DNA of 64,000 bases from Hymenobacter sp. CRA2 (GTDB lineage: Bacteria > Bacteroidota > Bacteroidia > Cytophagales > Hymenobacteraceae): positions 372,001 through 436,000 of the forward strand of contig NZ_MVBC01000002.1 in assembly GCF_002007105.1 (NCBI RefSeq), in the 5' to 3' direction. Positions 8,168-17,108 of this stretch are shown here, piece by piece; within the stretch, counting starts at the first letter, position 1, and the number at the start of each line of letters is the position of its first letter. The notes under the pieces were generated by a model. It worked only from the letters and a program-made list of their open reading frames with translations. It had not been told where the DNA came from and did no database searches. Both the position numbers and the translations under genes were made by a program.

Positions 8168-8800
8168 ATGGCAGTTCTCGTAGGCAAGCGTGCCCCCTCG
8201 TTCAAGGCTACGGCCGTAATTGACGGCGAATTCGAAGAGGATTTCTCCCTCGACCGTTACCTGGGCAAGAAGCACGTTATCTTCTACTTCTACCCGGCCG
8301 ACTTCACCTTCGTTTGCCCCACCGAAATCATCGCGTTCCAGGATCAGCTGGCCGAATTTGAAGCTAAAGGCGTAGCCATCGTGGGCTGCTCCACCGACTC
8401 GCACTTCTCGCACTTCGCGTGGCTGAGCACCCCCCGCGACAAAGGCGGCATCGAGGGCGTGACCTACCCGCTGGTGGCCGATGCAACCAAGACCATTGCG
8501 GCCAACTACGACGTACTGGGCGGCCACTACGACTACAACGAAACCGGCGAAATGACCTTCGTAGGCTCGCCCGTAGCTTACCGCGGCCTGTTCCTGATCG
8601 ACAAGGACGGCATCGTGCGTCACCAGCTGGTGAACGACGGTCCGCTGGGCCGCAGCATCGACGAGGCCATGCGCCTGGTGGATGCCCTGCAGTACTTCGA
8701 GAAAAACGGCGAAGTGTGCCCCGCCAACTGGGAAGAAGGCAAAGAGGCTATGTCGGCTACCCGTGAGGGCGTGGCCAACTACCTGGCCAAGCACGCTTAA
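8168..8800 (+). CDS. Typical 2-Cys peroxiredoxin (AhpC/Prx1 family)
   Basis: A 210-residue thiol peroxidase that reduces hydrogen peroxide and organic hydroperoxides. The peroxidatic cysteine is in FTFVCPTE (near residue 51) and the resolving cysteine in GEVCPANW (near residue 184), so it is a typical 2-Cys enzyme working as a dimer. The GGxG-like and YF-type C-terminal sensitivity motifs are not obvious. Start ATG at 8168, because the thioredoxin fold begins immediately after it; the frame upstream is the shadow of the regulator. Followed by a strong terminator, so it ends the regulator-peroxiredoxin unit. Confidence 0.93.
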   Translation: MAVLVGKRAPSFKATAVIDGEFEEDFSLDRYLGKKHVIFYFYPADFTFVCPTEIIAFQDQLAEFEAKGVAIVGCSTDSHFSHFAWLSTPRDKGGIEGVTYPLVADATKTIAANYDVLGGHYDYNETGEMTFVGSPVAYRGLFLIDKDGIVRHQLVNDGPLGRSIDEAMRLVDALQYFEKNGEVCPANWEEGKEAMSATREGVANYLAKHA

Positions 8801-8840
8801 GCAACACTAATGCCCCGAGGCCGCACTCGGGCAGCTCGCT

Positions 8841-8886
8841 TAAAACCAACAACCCCGGCCCTAACTGGTCGGGGTTGTTGGTTTTA
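8841..8886 (+). terminator. Terminator after the peroxiredoxin
   Basis: A 20-bp stem with one G-T pair (8841-8860 with 8867-8886), a 6-nt loop and a TTTTA end. Confidence 0.88.
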
Positions 8887-8978
8887 ATAGGCTCTTTATC
8901 CTCGGCTACGAGGGCGAAAAACAGGAGCTGCATGCCCGAGGCAGCCCGGCACCTGGCGTTTGTTGGCCCTCATCAAAG

Positions 8979-9006
8979 TTGACAGCCGTGTCAATAACTA
9001 CCTTTG
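8979..9006 (+). promoter_or_regulatory. Promoter of waaA
   Basis: TTG at 8979-8981 (within TTGACA) and TACCTTTG at 8999-9006, 17 nt apart. The promoter lies inside the longest open frame, so the upstream TTG and GTG codons cannot be the start. Confidence 0.75.
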
Positions 9007-9026
9007 GGCCTCTTTTCTCTTTTGCC

Positions 9027-10277
9027 TTGGTTTTCCTTTATTCTCTGGCCGTGCGCCTCTACGGCCTGCTCCTGCGCCTGGTAGCGCCATTTGTTCCGAA
9101 GGCGAAGCAGTGGGTAGACGGCCGCCGCGGCCTGCTGCCGCGCATCGCCCAGGCCCTGGCGGCCGATGCGGCGCCCCGCATCTGGATGCACTGCGCTTCG
9201 CTGGGCGAGTTTGAGCAGGGCCGGCCCCTGCTGGAGGCCCTGCGCCGGGATTATCCCCGGCACAAGCTGGTGCTGACGTTCTTCTCCCCCTCCGGCTACG
9301 AGGTGCGCAAGGACTGGCCCGGCGCCGACCACATCTACTACTTGCCGCTTGACACGGCCGCCAATGCCCGCGCCTTCGTGGTGACGGTGCGGCCCGAACT
9401 GGCCATCTTCGTCAAGTACGAATTCTGGTACCACTTCCTGGCCGAGCTCAAGCGGCAGCGCGTACCGACTATTTGCGTATCGGCCATTTTCCGGCCCGAG
9501 CAGGTGTTTTTCAAGCCATGGGGCGGCTTCTTCCGCCGGGTGCTGCAGCAGCTCACGCACATCTTTACCCAGGATCAGGCTTCGGCCGAACTGCTGGCCA
9601 GCATCGGCGTGCCGCAGGCGACGGTGGCCGGCGACACCCGCTTCGATACGGTAGTGGCCACGGCCGCGGCACCGGCGCGCGAGCTGCCGGTGGTGGCAGC
9701 TTTCGTGGCCGATGGGGCGCCGGTGCTCGTCGCCGGCAGCGTGTGGCCGCCCGACGTGGACGTGCTGACGCCCAGCATGCAGCGCTGGGCCGGGCAGATT
9801 CGGTTTGTGGTAGCGCCGCACGAAATCAGCGAGGAGCACTTGCAACAGGTGGACGCCGCCGTGCCGGGCCAAGTGCTGCGCTACTCCCAGGCCACCCCGG
9901 CCACGGCCGCCGCGGCCCGCGTGCTGCTCATCGACAACATCGGGCTGCTGCGCGAGCTGTACCGCGTGGGCAGCCTGGCTTACATCGGCGGAGCCTTCGG
10001 CAAGGGGCTGCACAACACGCTGGAAGCCGCCGCGTTCGGCATGCCGCTGCTCTTTGGGCCGCGCTACGAGAAATTCCGCGAAGCCCGCGACCTGGTAGCG
10101 CGCAAAAACGCCTTCGTGGTGCACTCCGCCGCCGACGCGGAGCCGCACATAGCCGCGCTGCTGACCGATACGGCGCGCTACGCGCAGCTCAGCGCCGAAG
10201 CCCGCGCCTACGTACAGCAGCAAGCCGGCGCCACGGCGCGCATTCTGCGCTCAATTGGTGAATTTGTAAAATTGTGA
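9027..10277 (+). CDS. waaA: Kdo transferase (3-deoxy-D-manno-octulosonic acid transferase)
   Basis: A 416-residue GT30 enzyme that adds Kdo to lipid A precursor at the inner membrane. The N-terminus gives one hydrophobic anchor (FLYSLAVRLYGLLLRLVAPF). The glycosyltransferase part has WMHCASLGEFEQGRPLLEAL, VKYEFWYHFLAELK and, in the C-terminal half, YIGGAFGKGLHNTLEAAAFG with the nucleotide-sugar site. I place the start at TTG 9027: the promoter excludes earlier codons, and family members begin with a similar FLYxLAxxxYG segment. TTG is uncommon but used elsewhere in this window. rsgA follows after 93 nt. Confidence 0.92.
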   Translation: MVFLYSLAVRLYGLLLRLVAPFVPKAKQWVDGRRGLLPRIAQALAADAAPRIWMHCASLGEFEQGRPLLEALRRDYPRHKLVLTFFSPSGYEVRKDWPGADHIYYLPLDTAANARAFVVTVRPELAIFVKYEFWYHFLAELKRQRVPTICVSAIFRPEQVFFKPWGGFFRRVLQQLTHIFTQDQASAELLASIGVPQATVAGDTRFDTVVATAAAPARELPVVAAFVADGAPVLVAGSVWPPDVDVLTPSMQRWAGQIRFVVAPHEISEEHLQQVDAAVPGQVLRYSQATPATAAAARVLLIDNIGLLRELYRVGSLAYIGGAFGKGLHNTLEAAAFGMPLLFGPRYEKFREARDLVARKNAFVVHSAADAEPHIAALLTDTARYAQLSAEARAYVQQQAGATARILRSIGEFVKL

Positions 10278-10361
10278 AGTTGTGAATTACACCTTTTCTC
10301 CTGAGTCAGCGGCCGCGCGTATCCTTCCTACTTTCACCATTTCACCACCTCACAACTTCAC
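10274..10361. repeat. Inverted repeat across the waaA stop and rsgA leader
   Basis: Two 12-nt arms, GTGAAGTTGTGA at 10274-10285 (covering the waaA stop) and its exact reverse complement at 10350-10361, enclose about 64 nt. The right side also has several TTCACC units. No T-tract follows, so it is not a normal terminator. Confidence 0.5.
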
Positions 10362-10370
10362 CTTTGCCCC

Positions 10371-11300
10371 ATGACCGGAACCGTCGTCAAATCTACCGGC
10401 TCGTGGTACGTGGTGCGCGACCACGCCACCCTGCACCTGCACCGCTGCCGCCTGCGCGGCCGCTTCAAGCACAAGGGTCTGAAAGTGAGCAACCCGCTGG
10501 CCGTGGGCGACGTGGTGGCGTTTGAAACCGACGAAACCGGCGACGCGGGCACGGGCATTATCGACCACATCGAGCCGCGCCGCAACTACATCATCCGCCG
10601 CTCGGTGCACAAGGCCGAGCACGCCCACATCGTGGCCGCCAACCTGGACCAGGCGCTGCTAGTGGTAACGCTGGCGTCGCCGGCCACTTCCTTCGGGTTT
10701 ATCGACCGGTTTCTGGTCACGGCTGAGGCCTACAGCATTCCGGCCACGTTGATTTTCAACAAAGTCGACATCTACGAGGAAGAGCTGATGGAGTACCTCG
10801 GGCAGATTCAGAACATGTACCAGCGGACCGGCTACCCCACCCTGCGCAGCTCGGCGCACACCGGCGAGGGCGTGGCCGACATCGACGCGTTGCTCGACGG
10901 CAAGACCACGCTGCTATCCGGCCACTCGGGCGTGGGCAAGAGTACGCTTATCAACGCCTTGGTACCCGATCTGGACCTGAAAACCGCCGAAATCAGCGAG
11001 TATTCCGACAAAGGGCGGCACACCACCACCTTCGCCGAAATGCTGGAGGTGCGCCCCGGCACCTACCTCATCGACACGCCCGGCATCAAGGAGCTGGGGC
11101 TGGTGGACATGAAAAAGGGCGAGCTGGCCCACTTCTTCCCCGAAATGCGCGCCCTGCTCAACCAGTGCCGCTACCACAACTGCCGCCACGTGGAGGAACC
11201 CGGCTGCGCCGTGCGCGAAGGCGTGGAAAAGGGCCGCATAGCCCTGCCGCGCTACGACAGCTACCTGAGCATGCTGGCCGACGAGGACAACCGGCGCTAA
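10371..11300 (+). CDS. rsgA: Ribosome small-subunit GTPase RsgA
   Basis: A 309-residue circularly permuted GTPase acting in late 30S maturation. The order is OB-fold (about 1-70), then G4 NKVD, G5-like SSAHTGEG, G1 GHSGVGKST, G2/G3 TTTF and DTPG. A C-terminal zinc knuckle follows (C-x-Y-H-N-C-R-H-x-E-x-P-x-C, about 265-280). The motif order is diagnostic. The ATG at 10371 is well supported by the OB-fold start. It probably has its own promoter or is read from waaA. Confidence 0.95.
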   Translation: MTGTVVKSTGSWYVVRDHATLHLHRCRLRGRFKHKGLKVSNPLAVGDVVAFETDETGDAGTGIIDHIEPRRNYIIRRSVHKAEHAHIVAANLDQALLVVTLASPATSFGFIDRFLVTAEAYSIPATLIFNKVDIYEEELMEYLGQIQNMYQRTGYPTLRSSAHTGEGVADIDALLDGKTTLLSGHSGVGKSTLINALVPDLDLKTAEISEYSDKGRHTTTFAEMLEVRPGTYLIDTPGIKELGLVDMKKGELAHFFPEMRALLNQCRYHNCRHVEEPGCAVREGVEKGRIALPRYDSYLSMLADEDNRR

Positions 11301-11376
11301 CCGGGCGGCGTCGGGCACAACCCCGGCCGCGCTGCACACGAATACAACAGCGCCGCCCCTTCCCCGACGTACCACG

Positions 11377-12270
11377 ATGAAAGAACCTATTGCCTTCATT
11401 GGCCTGGGCCAAATGGGCCTGGCCATGGCCACCAACCTGCAGCTGGCCGGCTATCCGCTAACGGTGTACAACCGCACGGAGGAAAAAGCCGCCCCGCTGC
11501 AGGCCCGCGGTGCCCGCCTGGCCCCGACGCCCGCCGACGCCGTGCGCGAAGCCCGCATCGTGCTGAGCATGGTCACCGACGACGATGCCCTGATGGAGCT
11601 GACCACCGGGCCCGACGGCATCCTAGAGGGCCTGCCGGCCGGCGCCGTGCACGCCTCATGCAGCACGGTGGCGCCGGGCACCAACGCCGAGCTGGCCCGG
11701 GCCCACGAGGAACACGGCTCCCACCTGGTGGCCGCGCCGGTGTTCGGGCGGCCCATCGTAGCGGCCAACGGGCAGCTGTGGGTGTGCCTGGCGGGAGCAG
11801 CGGAAGCCAAGGCCCGGGTGGCGCCGCTACTGCCCTTTTTCAGCCAAGGCTCCTTCGACCTGGGCGAAGACGTGGCCGCGGCCAACGTAGTGAAGCTTTG
11901 CGGCAACTTCATGCTCGGCGCGGCCATCGAAGCCATGGCGGAGGCCTTTACGCTGGCCGAAAAAAGCGGTGTGAGCCGGCACCAGATTTACGACATCATG
12001 ACCACCACGATGTTCAACAGCCCGGCCTACCGCGGCTACGGGCGCATGATTGCCGACGAGGACTACAAACCGGCCGGCGCGGCGCCGTTTCTGCTGCAGA
12101 AAGACCTACGCCTGACCCTGGCCGAAGCCCGCGACAAGCACGTGCCCATGCCCGTGGCCACTATTATCCTGGACCACCTCACGGCCACGGTCGCCCGCCA
12201 CGCCAGCGCCGACGAGGACTGGACGTCTTTTGCCCGACGGATTTCGGAAGGCGCCGGCCTAGCTCATTAA
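11377..12270 (+). CDS. NAD(P)-dependent beta-hydroxyacid dehydrogenase
   Basis: A 297-residue member of the 3-hydroxyisobutyrate dehydrogenase family. The Rossmann motif IAFIGLGQMGLAMATNL is at residues 5-21, the substrate-site segment and the catalytic-lysine region VVKLCGNFMLGAAIEAMAE near residue 170, and the C-terminal helical domain with KDLRLTLAEA. Substrate cannot be read from the sequence; glyoxylate/succinic semialdehyde reductases and imine reductases are relatives. It lies 76 nt after rsgA with no functional link evident and ends at a terminator. Confidence 0.85.
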   Translation: MKEPIAFIGLGQMGLAMATNLQLAGYPLTVYNRTEEKAAPLQARGARLAPTPADAVREARIVLSMVTDDDALMELTTGPDGILEGLPAGAVHASCSTVAPGTNAELARAHEEHGSHLVAAPVFGRPIVAANGQLWVCLAGAAEAKARVAPLLPFFSQGSFDLGEDVAAANVVKLCGNFMLGAAIEAMAEAFTLAEKSGVSRHQIYDIMTTTMFNSPAYRGYGRMIADEDYKPAGAAPFLLQKDLRLTLAEARDKHVPMPVATIILDHLTATVARHASADEDWTSFARRISEGAGLAH

Positions 12271-12283
12271 CGGCCCCATACGC

Positions 12284-12322
12284 GCGGAGCCACGACTTTA
12301 GAGTCGTGGCTCCGCTGTTTTT
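12284..12322 (+). terminator. Terminator after the dehydrogenase
   Basis: A perfect 14-bp stem (12284-12297 with 12302-12315), 4-nt loop, then TGTTTTT. Confidence 0.85.
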
Positions 12323-12429
12323 ACTCCGCATCAGTTGGAGCCGCCGTTGGGAAGTTGCCCGTGGCTTACACCTACTTATTACTTAAGTGGCGCCGCGACT
12401 TCCGGAGGCGTAGCCCCACGCGTTAGCGC

Positions 12430-13050
12430 TTAGTCGTTCGGGGGCAGCAGCACTTTGTCGATGACGTGGATGATGCCGTTCTTCGACACTACGTCGCTGG
12501 TCTTCACGTTGGCGCCGTTTACCGTCAGTTGGTCGCCGTGCACCCCGATTTTGATTTTGTGGCCTTCCAGGGTGGTCAGCTCCTGCCCATCGCGCAGGTC
12601 GAGGGCCAACAGGCGGCTGGGCAAAATGTGGTAGCCCAGCAGGCCGGTGAGCTTCTCCTTGCCTTCGGGTTTGGTTAGGCCAGCCATGGCGCCGTAGGGC
12701 AGGTTTCCGAAAGCGGCATTGGACGGGGCGAAAATGGTATACGGCCCCTCGCCGTCCAGCTTCGCGGCCAAGTCAGTGCGCTGAACGGCCAAGCGCAGCT
12801 GGCTCAGCTCAGGCGAGGCGTCGAGGTTGGCGGCCAGCGTTTTGTCGGGCGTGAGGGCGGCACCGCCCACTTCCACGCCGCCGCTCTTGCCCATACGCAG
12901 CGAGTCGGAGCTGGCGTCGGGGTCGTAGGCGGTTGAGTCGGCGACGGTGGCGCCGGTGCCGGCTTCGGCGTTTTCAGTTTCGACGGGCTGGGAATTGCAG
13001 GCCGCCAGCAGCGGCAGCAGCGCCAACAGGGGCAGGAAGCGGTTACGCAT
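12430..13050 (-). CDS. Fasciclin-domain lipoprotein
   Basis: A 206-residue lipoprotein. The signal peptide ends in LLAAC (cysteine 18). A disordered acidic linker follows to about residue 70. Residues 75-205 form one FAS1 domain, with PYTIFAPSNAAFGNLP, LLGYHILPSRL and the terminal KNGIIHVIDKVLLPP. FAS1 proteins usually mediate surface adhesion. A consensus promoter sits directly upstream. It stands alone on the minus strand between the dehydrogenase and the divergent cyclophilin gene. Confidence 0.9.
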   Translation of the reverse strand: MRNRFLPLLALLPLLAACNSQPVETENAEAGTGATVADSTAYDPDASSDSLRMGKSGGVEVGGAALTPDKTLAANLDASPELSQLRLAVQRTDLAAKLDGEGPYTIFAPSNAAFGNLPYGAMAGLTKPEGKEKLTGLLGYHILPSRLLALDLRDGQELTTLEGHKIKIGVHGDQLTVNGANVKTSDVVSKNGIIHVIDKVLLPPND

Positions 13051-13069
13051 AGGGTTCAGATTGGGGTAG

Positions 13070-13100
13070 CAAAGCTAGCAGACGCAAGTACCGGCGCCAA
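13070..13100 (-). promoter_or_regulatory. Promoter of the fasciclin lipoprotein gene
   Basis: On the minus strand, TTG (13098-13100) and TAGCTTTG (13070-13077) are 20 nt apart, a near-ideal -33/-7 pair. The leader to the ATG at 13050 is about 16 nt. Confidence 0.75.
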
Positions 13101-13166
13101 GGTTGGCGCGGTACTCACTCAGCTGGTTTGTAACGAACCCTTGATGCATCGGCCCTCGTAAAGGGC

Positions 13167-13174
13167 TACTTTTG
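13167..13174 (+). promoter_or_regulatory. -7 box of the cyclophilin gene
   Basis: TACTTTTG is an exact consensus. A TTG at 13141-13143 lies 23 nt upstream. It places the start at 13228 rather than at an earlier in-frame codon. Confidence 0.6.
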
Positions 13175-13227
13175 TACCCACGCAGCCCTGCTTGGGCTGT
13201 TTCTTCCAATCCCTTCCGCATTTTCCC

Positions 13228-13686
13228 ATGAAGACTGCCGAAATCCACACCAACAAAGGGGTGATGAAGGTCGAGTTCTACGAACAAGACGCCCCCAACA
13301 CCGTGAAGAACTTCACCGACCTGGCTCAGAAGGGCTTTTACGACGGGCTGAAGTTTCACCGCGTCATTCCGAACTTCGTGATTCAGGGTGGCTGCCCCAA
13401 CTCCCGCGACGGCGCCAAGGGCGCGCCCGGCACCGGCGGCCCTGGCTACAAGATTCCCTGCGAGCTGAACGGCGGCAACCAGTACCACGACCGCGGCGTG
13501 CTCTCGATGGCCCACGCCGGCCGCAACACCGGCGGGTCGCAGTTCTTTATCTGCCACTCGCGCGACAACACGGCCCACCTCGACCGCAACCACACCGTGT
13601 TCGGCAAGGTGGTCGAAGGCCTGGAGGTTATCGACCAGATCAAGGCGAACGACACCATCGACAAAATCGTGGTGAACGAAGCCTAA
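13228..13686 (+). CDS. Peptidyl-prolyl cis-trans isomerase, cyclophilin type
   Basis: A 152-residue single-domain cyclophilin that speeds proline isomerisation during protein folding. Conserved active-site sequence is present: [13 protein letters not shown] (catalytic arginine and QGG), [17 protein letters not shown], and [15 protein letters not shown]. No signal peptide, so cytoplasmic. ATG at 13228 is selected because the family starts with this A-E-I-x-T-N-K-G-x-M strand. Ends at a strong terminator. Confidence 0.95.
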   Translation: MKTAEIHTNKGVMKVEFYEQDAPNTVKNFTDLAQKGFYDGLKFHRVIPNFVIQGGCPNSRDGAKGAPGTGGPGYKIPCELNGGNQYHDRGVLSMAHAGRNTGGSQFFICHSRDNTAHLDRNHTVFGKVVEGLEVIDQIKANDTIDKIVVNEA

Positions 13687-13704
13687 GGCCGACCTACCGC
13701 AATC

Positions 13705-13740
13705 AAAAAGCCCCGTAACGTTGCCGTTACGGGGCTTTTT
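13705..13740 (+). terminator. Terminator after cyclophilin
   Basis: A perfect 16-bp stem (13705-13720 with 13725-13740), 4-nt loop and T5 end. Confidence 0.9.
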
Positions 13741-14285
13741 GCATCTGGCCTGCCTTCCACCAAAACCCAAACCCTTCTCCTTCGTTGGGTGGCTGGCAGG
13801 CCCGGGGTGCCCTGGCCGCGGGCTTAGCGGCGAGGGCCTTACGCTAGGCAAACATGTGTGGCGGTACCGCCGCTGCTTCCATTCCCATCCCCACAGCGGC
13901 GGCCTGCCTACGACAACTAGCGTTTTGCGAAAATCCAGCGCGTGCTGGGTTTGTATCGGGTTAAAAAGCAATGGTTGAGAGCGTATCGCGGGGCGTTCGG
14001 CCCGTTGAACATGACAAAGGTGCGGCGGCCCGGGGGCATGGCGCCGGAAGTTTTGCCCAACGGACGCTGGGGCTGTGCGAACGGGGCCGCTGGCTTAGCC
14101 AATGCCGGCCGGGCCAGCGGCAGCGCCTTTGCCAGCAAAGCCGTAGCTTGCTAGCTCTTACGGCGCAACCAGCACCTGCGCTACTACGTTGCGAAAAGCA
14201 ATTTCCCGATCTTGCGAGGAAGTAAGGCTGGCCACGGCACATATGCCGGGCTTTTTACCCTCTATTTCCTTGTGCCCGGTACCCC
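13741..14285. other. Intergenic region before the PAS kinase
   Basis: About 545 bp with no convincing gene: several overlapping short frames on both strands, none with a family motif. A 10-bp palindrome GCGGTACCGC is at 13861-13870, overlapped by a 9-bp inverted repeat (13867-13875 with 13894-13902). No consensus -7 box is seen just before the kinase, so its promoter is not located. Confidence 0.5.
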
Positions 14286-17021
14286 ATGCCTGAACTGACT
14301 GCCTCGCCCCTACCGGCTCATCCTACCGAAGACCTGCTGCAAACGTTGCTCGACGTTTCGCACTCGGGCCTGGTGTTGCTGATGCCTGTGTGGGGACGCG
14401 AAGCCGGCGCGGCGCCCATCGATTGGGTGGTGCAGCGCCTGAACCCGGCTGCGCAGTGGCAGCTTGGCTTATCAGCTCAGCCGCATACCTCCCTGCTTCA
14501 GCGCTTTCCCGACGCGGGCCAGGACGGCCTGCTTTATTTCTGCCACGCAGCGTACGCCGCCGAGCCGCCGCGGCCCTTTACCACGCGCTACCTCCCGGCG
14601 GGCTTTAGCACCGAACTCATGCTTTCGGCGCAACGCAGCGGCGAGCAACTGGTCGTGAGCGTATTTGCGCCGCCCGGCAGCGCGCCGGATGCCCCGACAG
14701 TGCCCGGCGCGGCCGAGCAGCAGCCGGCCCGGCACCCGTCCGAAGCCACCAGCATCGCGCCGGCCTGGGCCTGGGAGCACCAGCAGATGCTAACGCGCAA
14801 CGAGGAACTGCAGGCGCAGAATCAACAGCTACACACCACCAATCATACCCTGCGCGCGGCCACCGCCGCGGCCGAAGAAGCCCAGGACGCGGCAGAAAAC
14901 GCGCGGGCCTTGCTGCAGTCGGTACTGGCCCAGGCGCCCGTGGCCATTGGCTTGTTTCAGGGCCCGGACCAGGTCATTGCGGCGGCCAACGAGCAGCTGT
15001 GCGCCATGTGGGGCTACGAGGCCAGCCAAGTGCTGGGCCGGCCGCTGCTGCTGGCCGTGCCCGAGTTGCGCAACCAGGGGTTTGCCGAGCTCATTGCCCA
15101 GGTAGCCCGCACGCGCCAGCCCTTCGTAGGCACCGAACTACCCGCCTGCCTGCGCCATAACGGCCAGCTAGTAACGCGGTATTTTAACTTCGTGTTCCAG
15201 CCGCTGCTGACTGCGGCCGGGGAGCTGCTGGGCGTGCTCGACATTGCCATCGACGTGACGGCGCAGGTGCAGGACCGGCAGCAGGTGCAGAACCTGAACG
15301 AAGAGCTGGCCGCCACCAACGAGGAGCTGCGGGTCACCAACGAAGAGCTGTTTGCCAACAACGCCGAGCTTCTGCAGGCCCAGCAGGAACTTAAGCAACT
15401 GGCCCAGGTGCTGGAAGACCGCGTGCAGGAGCGCACCGGGCAGCTGCGGGAGGCCCTGGAAGAAACCGAGCAGCAGCGCGAACGGCTGCGGGAGCAGCAA
15501 GGGCTGCTGCGGCAAATCCTGTGGCAGGTGCCCGCCGCCATTGCCACCCTCAACGGCCCCGAACACCGCTATTCCTTCTTCAACGCCAGCTACCAGGCGC
15601 TGACCGGCGGCCGCACCCAGCTGGCCCTGACGGTAGCCGAAGCCCTGCCGGAAGTGCTGGCGCAGGGCTTTGTGGGCTGGCTGGACGAAGTGTACCGCAC
15701 CGGGCAGCCCTTTACGGGCACCGAAACGCCCGTCGAGCTTTATAACCCGACGACCGGCCAGCTGGAACTGCGCTACATCGACTTCATCTACCAGCCGCTG
15801 ACCGACAACCAGGGGCGCACCACCGGCATTCTGGCCTTTATCATCGACTCCACGGAGAAGGCCCGGTCCCGGACGGCCATTGAAGCCAGCACCCGGCAGA
15901 TTCGCCTGATGAGCGACGCGCTGCCGGTACTCATCAGCTACCTCGACCAGGAAGAGCGGTACCGGTTTGCCAACCGGGCGTACGAAACGTGGTTTGATAT
16001 AAAAGTCGACGAGCTGATCGGGCGCTCGGCGCGGGATGTTATCGGCGAGAAGGCCTACGCGGGTGTGCAGCAGTACATCCGCCGGGCGCTGGCGGGCGAG
16101 CGGCTCTCCTTCGACGCCCGCATGCCCTACCGCGAAGGGTTCGTCAAGCACATCCGGACCGATTACATCCCCGACATCCGCGACGGGAAAGTAGAGGGCT
16201 TTTATTCGCTGGTCAGCGACGTGACCGAGCAGGTGAAAGCCCAGCAGCAGGTAGCCACTGCCAACGAGCAGCTGCGCACCACCAACTCCAACCTCGACGC
16301 GCTCAACCAGCAGCTGCGGCGCACCAACGTCGACCTGGACAACTTCATCTACACCGCCTCGCACGACCTGAAGTCGCCCATTACCAACATCGAAGGACTG
16401 CTGCACGCGCTGACCGAGCACCTGCCCGCCGAGGTCATAAGCGAGGAGCAGGTGCAGCACATTCTGGAGCTGATGCAGCACTCCGTGGACCGCTTCAAGC
16501 GCACCATCGACTACCTCACCGACGTGAGCAAGCTGCAGCAGGAGTACGCGCAGCCCACCGAGCCGGTGGCGCTGGCCGGGGTGGTGGAAGATGTGCGCCA
16601 GGACTTGCTGCCCCTGCTGCAGGAAGCCGACGCCCACCTGCACGTCGACGTAGCCGGCTGCCCTACCATTTCCTTCTCCCCCAAGAACCTGCGCTCAGTG
16701 GTGTACAACCTGCTCAGCAACGCCCTGAAGTATCGTCACCCCGAGCGGGTGCCGGAAGTGCGCATCAGCTGCCAGCGCACCGCCGAGCACCATTTGCTGC
16801 AGGTGCAGGACAACGGGCTGGGCCTCGATGAGTCCCAGCGCGGCCGCATTTTCGGTATGTTTCAGCGGCTGCACGCCCACGTGGAGGGCTCGGGCATCGG
16901 GCTGTACATGGTCAAGAAAATCGTGGAAAACGCGGGCGGCAGCATCACCGTGGAAAGCCAGGCCGGCGAAGGCAGCACCTTTACCGTAGCCTTCCCGCTG
17001 GCCCTGACGGAGCACGCTTAA
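14286..17021 (+). CDS. Soluble multi-PAS sensor histidine kinase
   Basis: A 911-residue kinase with no signal peptide or membrane helix. A PAS-like N-terminus (about 10-130) is followed by a coiled coil, PAS domains at about 215-335, 415-535 and 545-660, and further coiled coils rich in N-E-E-L repeats (about 335-400 and 660-690). HisKA has the H-box YTASHDLKSPITN (histidine near 692). HATPase_c has the N-box NLLSNALKYRHPE and G-boxes DNGLGLDE and GSGIGLYMVKKIV. It should autophosphorylate in response to a cytoplasmic signal. No receiver domain is fused and no response regulator gene is nearby, so it is an orphan. The ligand is unknown. Confidence 0.92.
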   Translation: MPELTASPLPAHPTEDLLQTLLDVSHSGLVLLMPVWGREAGAAPIDWVVQRLNPAAQWQLGLSAQPHTSLLQRFPDAGQDGLLYFCHAAYAAEPPRPFTTRYLPAGFSTELMLSAQRSGEQLVVSVFAPPGSAPDAPTVPGAAEQQPARHPSEATSIAPAWAWEHQQMLTRNEELQAQNQQLHTTNHTLRAATAAAEEAQDAAENARALLQSVLAQAPVAIGLFQGPDQVIAAANEQLCAMWGYEASQVLGRPLLLAVPELRNQGFAELIAQVARTRQPFVGTELPACLRHNGQLVTRYFNFVFQPLLTAAGELLGVLDIAIDVTAQVQDRQQVQNLNEELAATNEELRVTNEELFANNAELLQAQQELKQLAQVLEDRVQERTGQLREALEETEQQRERLREQQGLLRQILWQVPAAIATLNGPEHRYSFFNASYQALTGGRTQLALTVAEALPEVLAQGFVGWLDEVYRTGQPFTGTETPVELYNPTTGQLELRYIDFIYQPLTDNQGRTTGILAFIIDSTEKARSRTAIEASTRQIRLMSDALPVLISYLDQEERYRFANRAYETWFDIKVDELIGRSARDVIGEKAYAGVQQYIRRALAGERLSFDARMPYREGFVKHIRTDYIPDIRDGKVEGFYSLVSDVTEQVKAQQQVATANEQLRTTNSNLDALNQQLRRTNVDLDNFIYTASHDLKSPITNIEGLLHALTEHLPAEVISEEQVQHILELMQHSVDRFKRTIDYLTDVSKLQQEYAQPTEPVALAGVVEDVRQDLLPLLQEADAHLHVDVAGCPTISFSPKNLRSVVYNLLSNALKYRHPERVPEVRISCQRTAEHHLLQVQDNGLGLDESQRGRIFGMFQRLHAHVEGSGIGLYMVKKIVENAGGSITVESQAGEGSTFTVAFPLALTEHA

Positions 17022-17050
17022 GCTGCTGCACCACGCCGGATGGACAAGCA

Positions 17051-17084
17051 AAAAGGCCCGAAGCAGTATTGATTCGGGCCTTTT
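17051..17084. terminator. Bidirectional terminator between kinase and AAA ATPase genes
   Basis: A perfect 12-bp stem (17051-17062 with 17073-17084), 10-nt loop, with A4 and T4 ends. Serves two convergent genes. Confidence 0.85.
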
Positions 17085-17108
17085 CAGCGTTAGCTCTTAC
17101 GCGTCCGT

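Noticed and set aside
13721-14225. Several short frames on both strands before the PAS kinase
   Set aside because: All overlap each other or the cyclophilin terminator, and none shows a motif or signal peptide.
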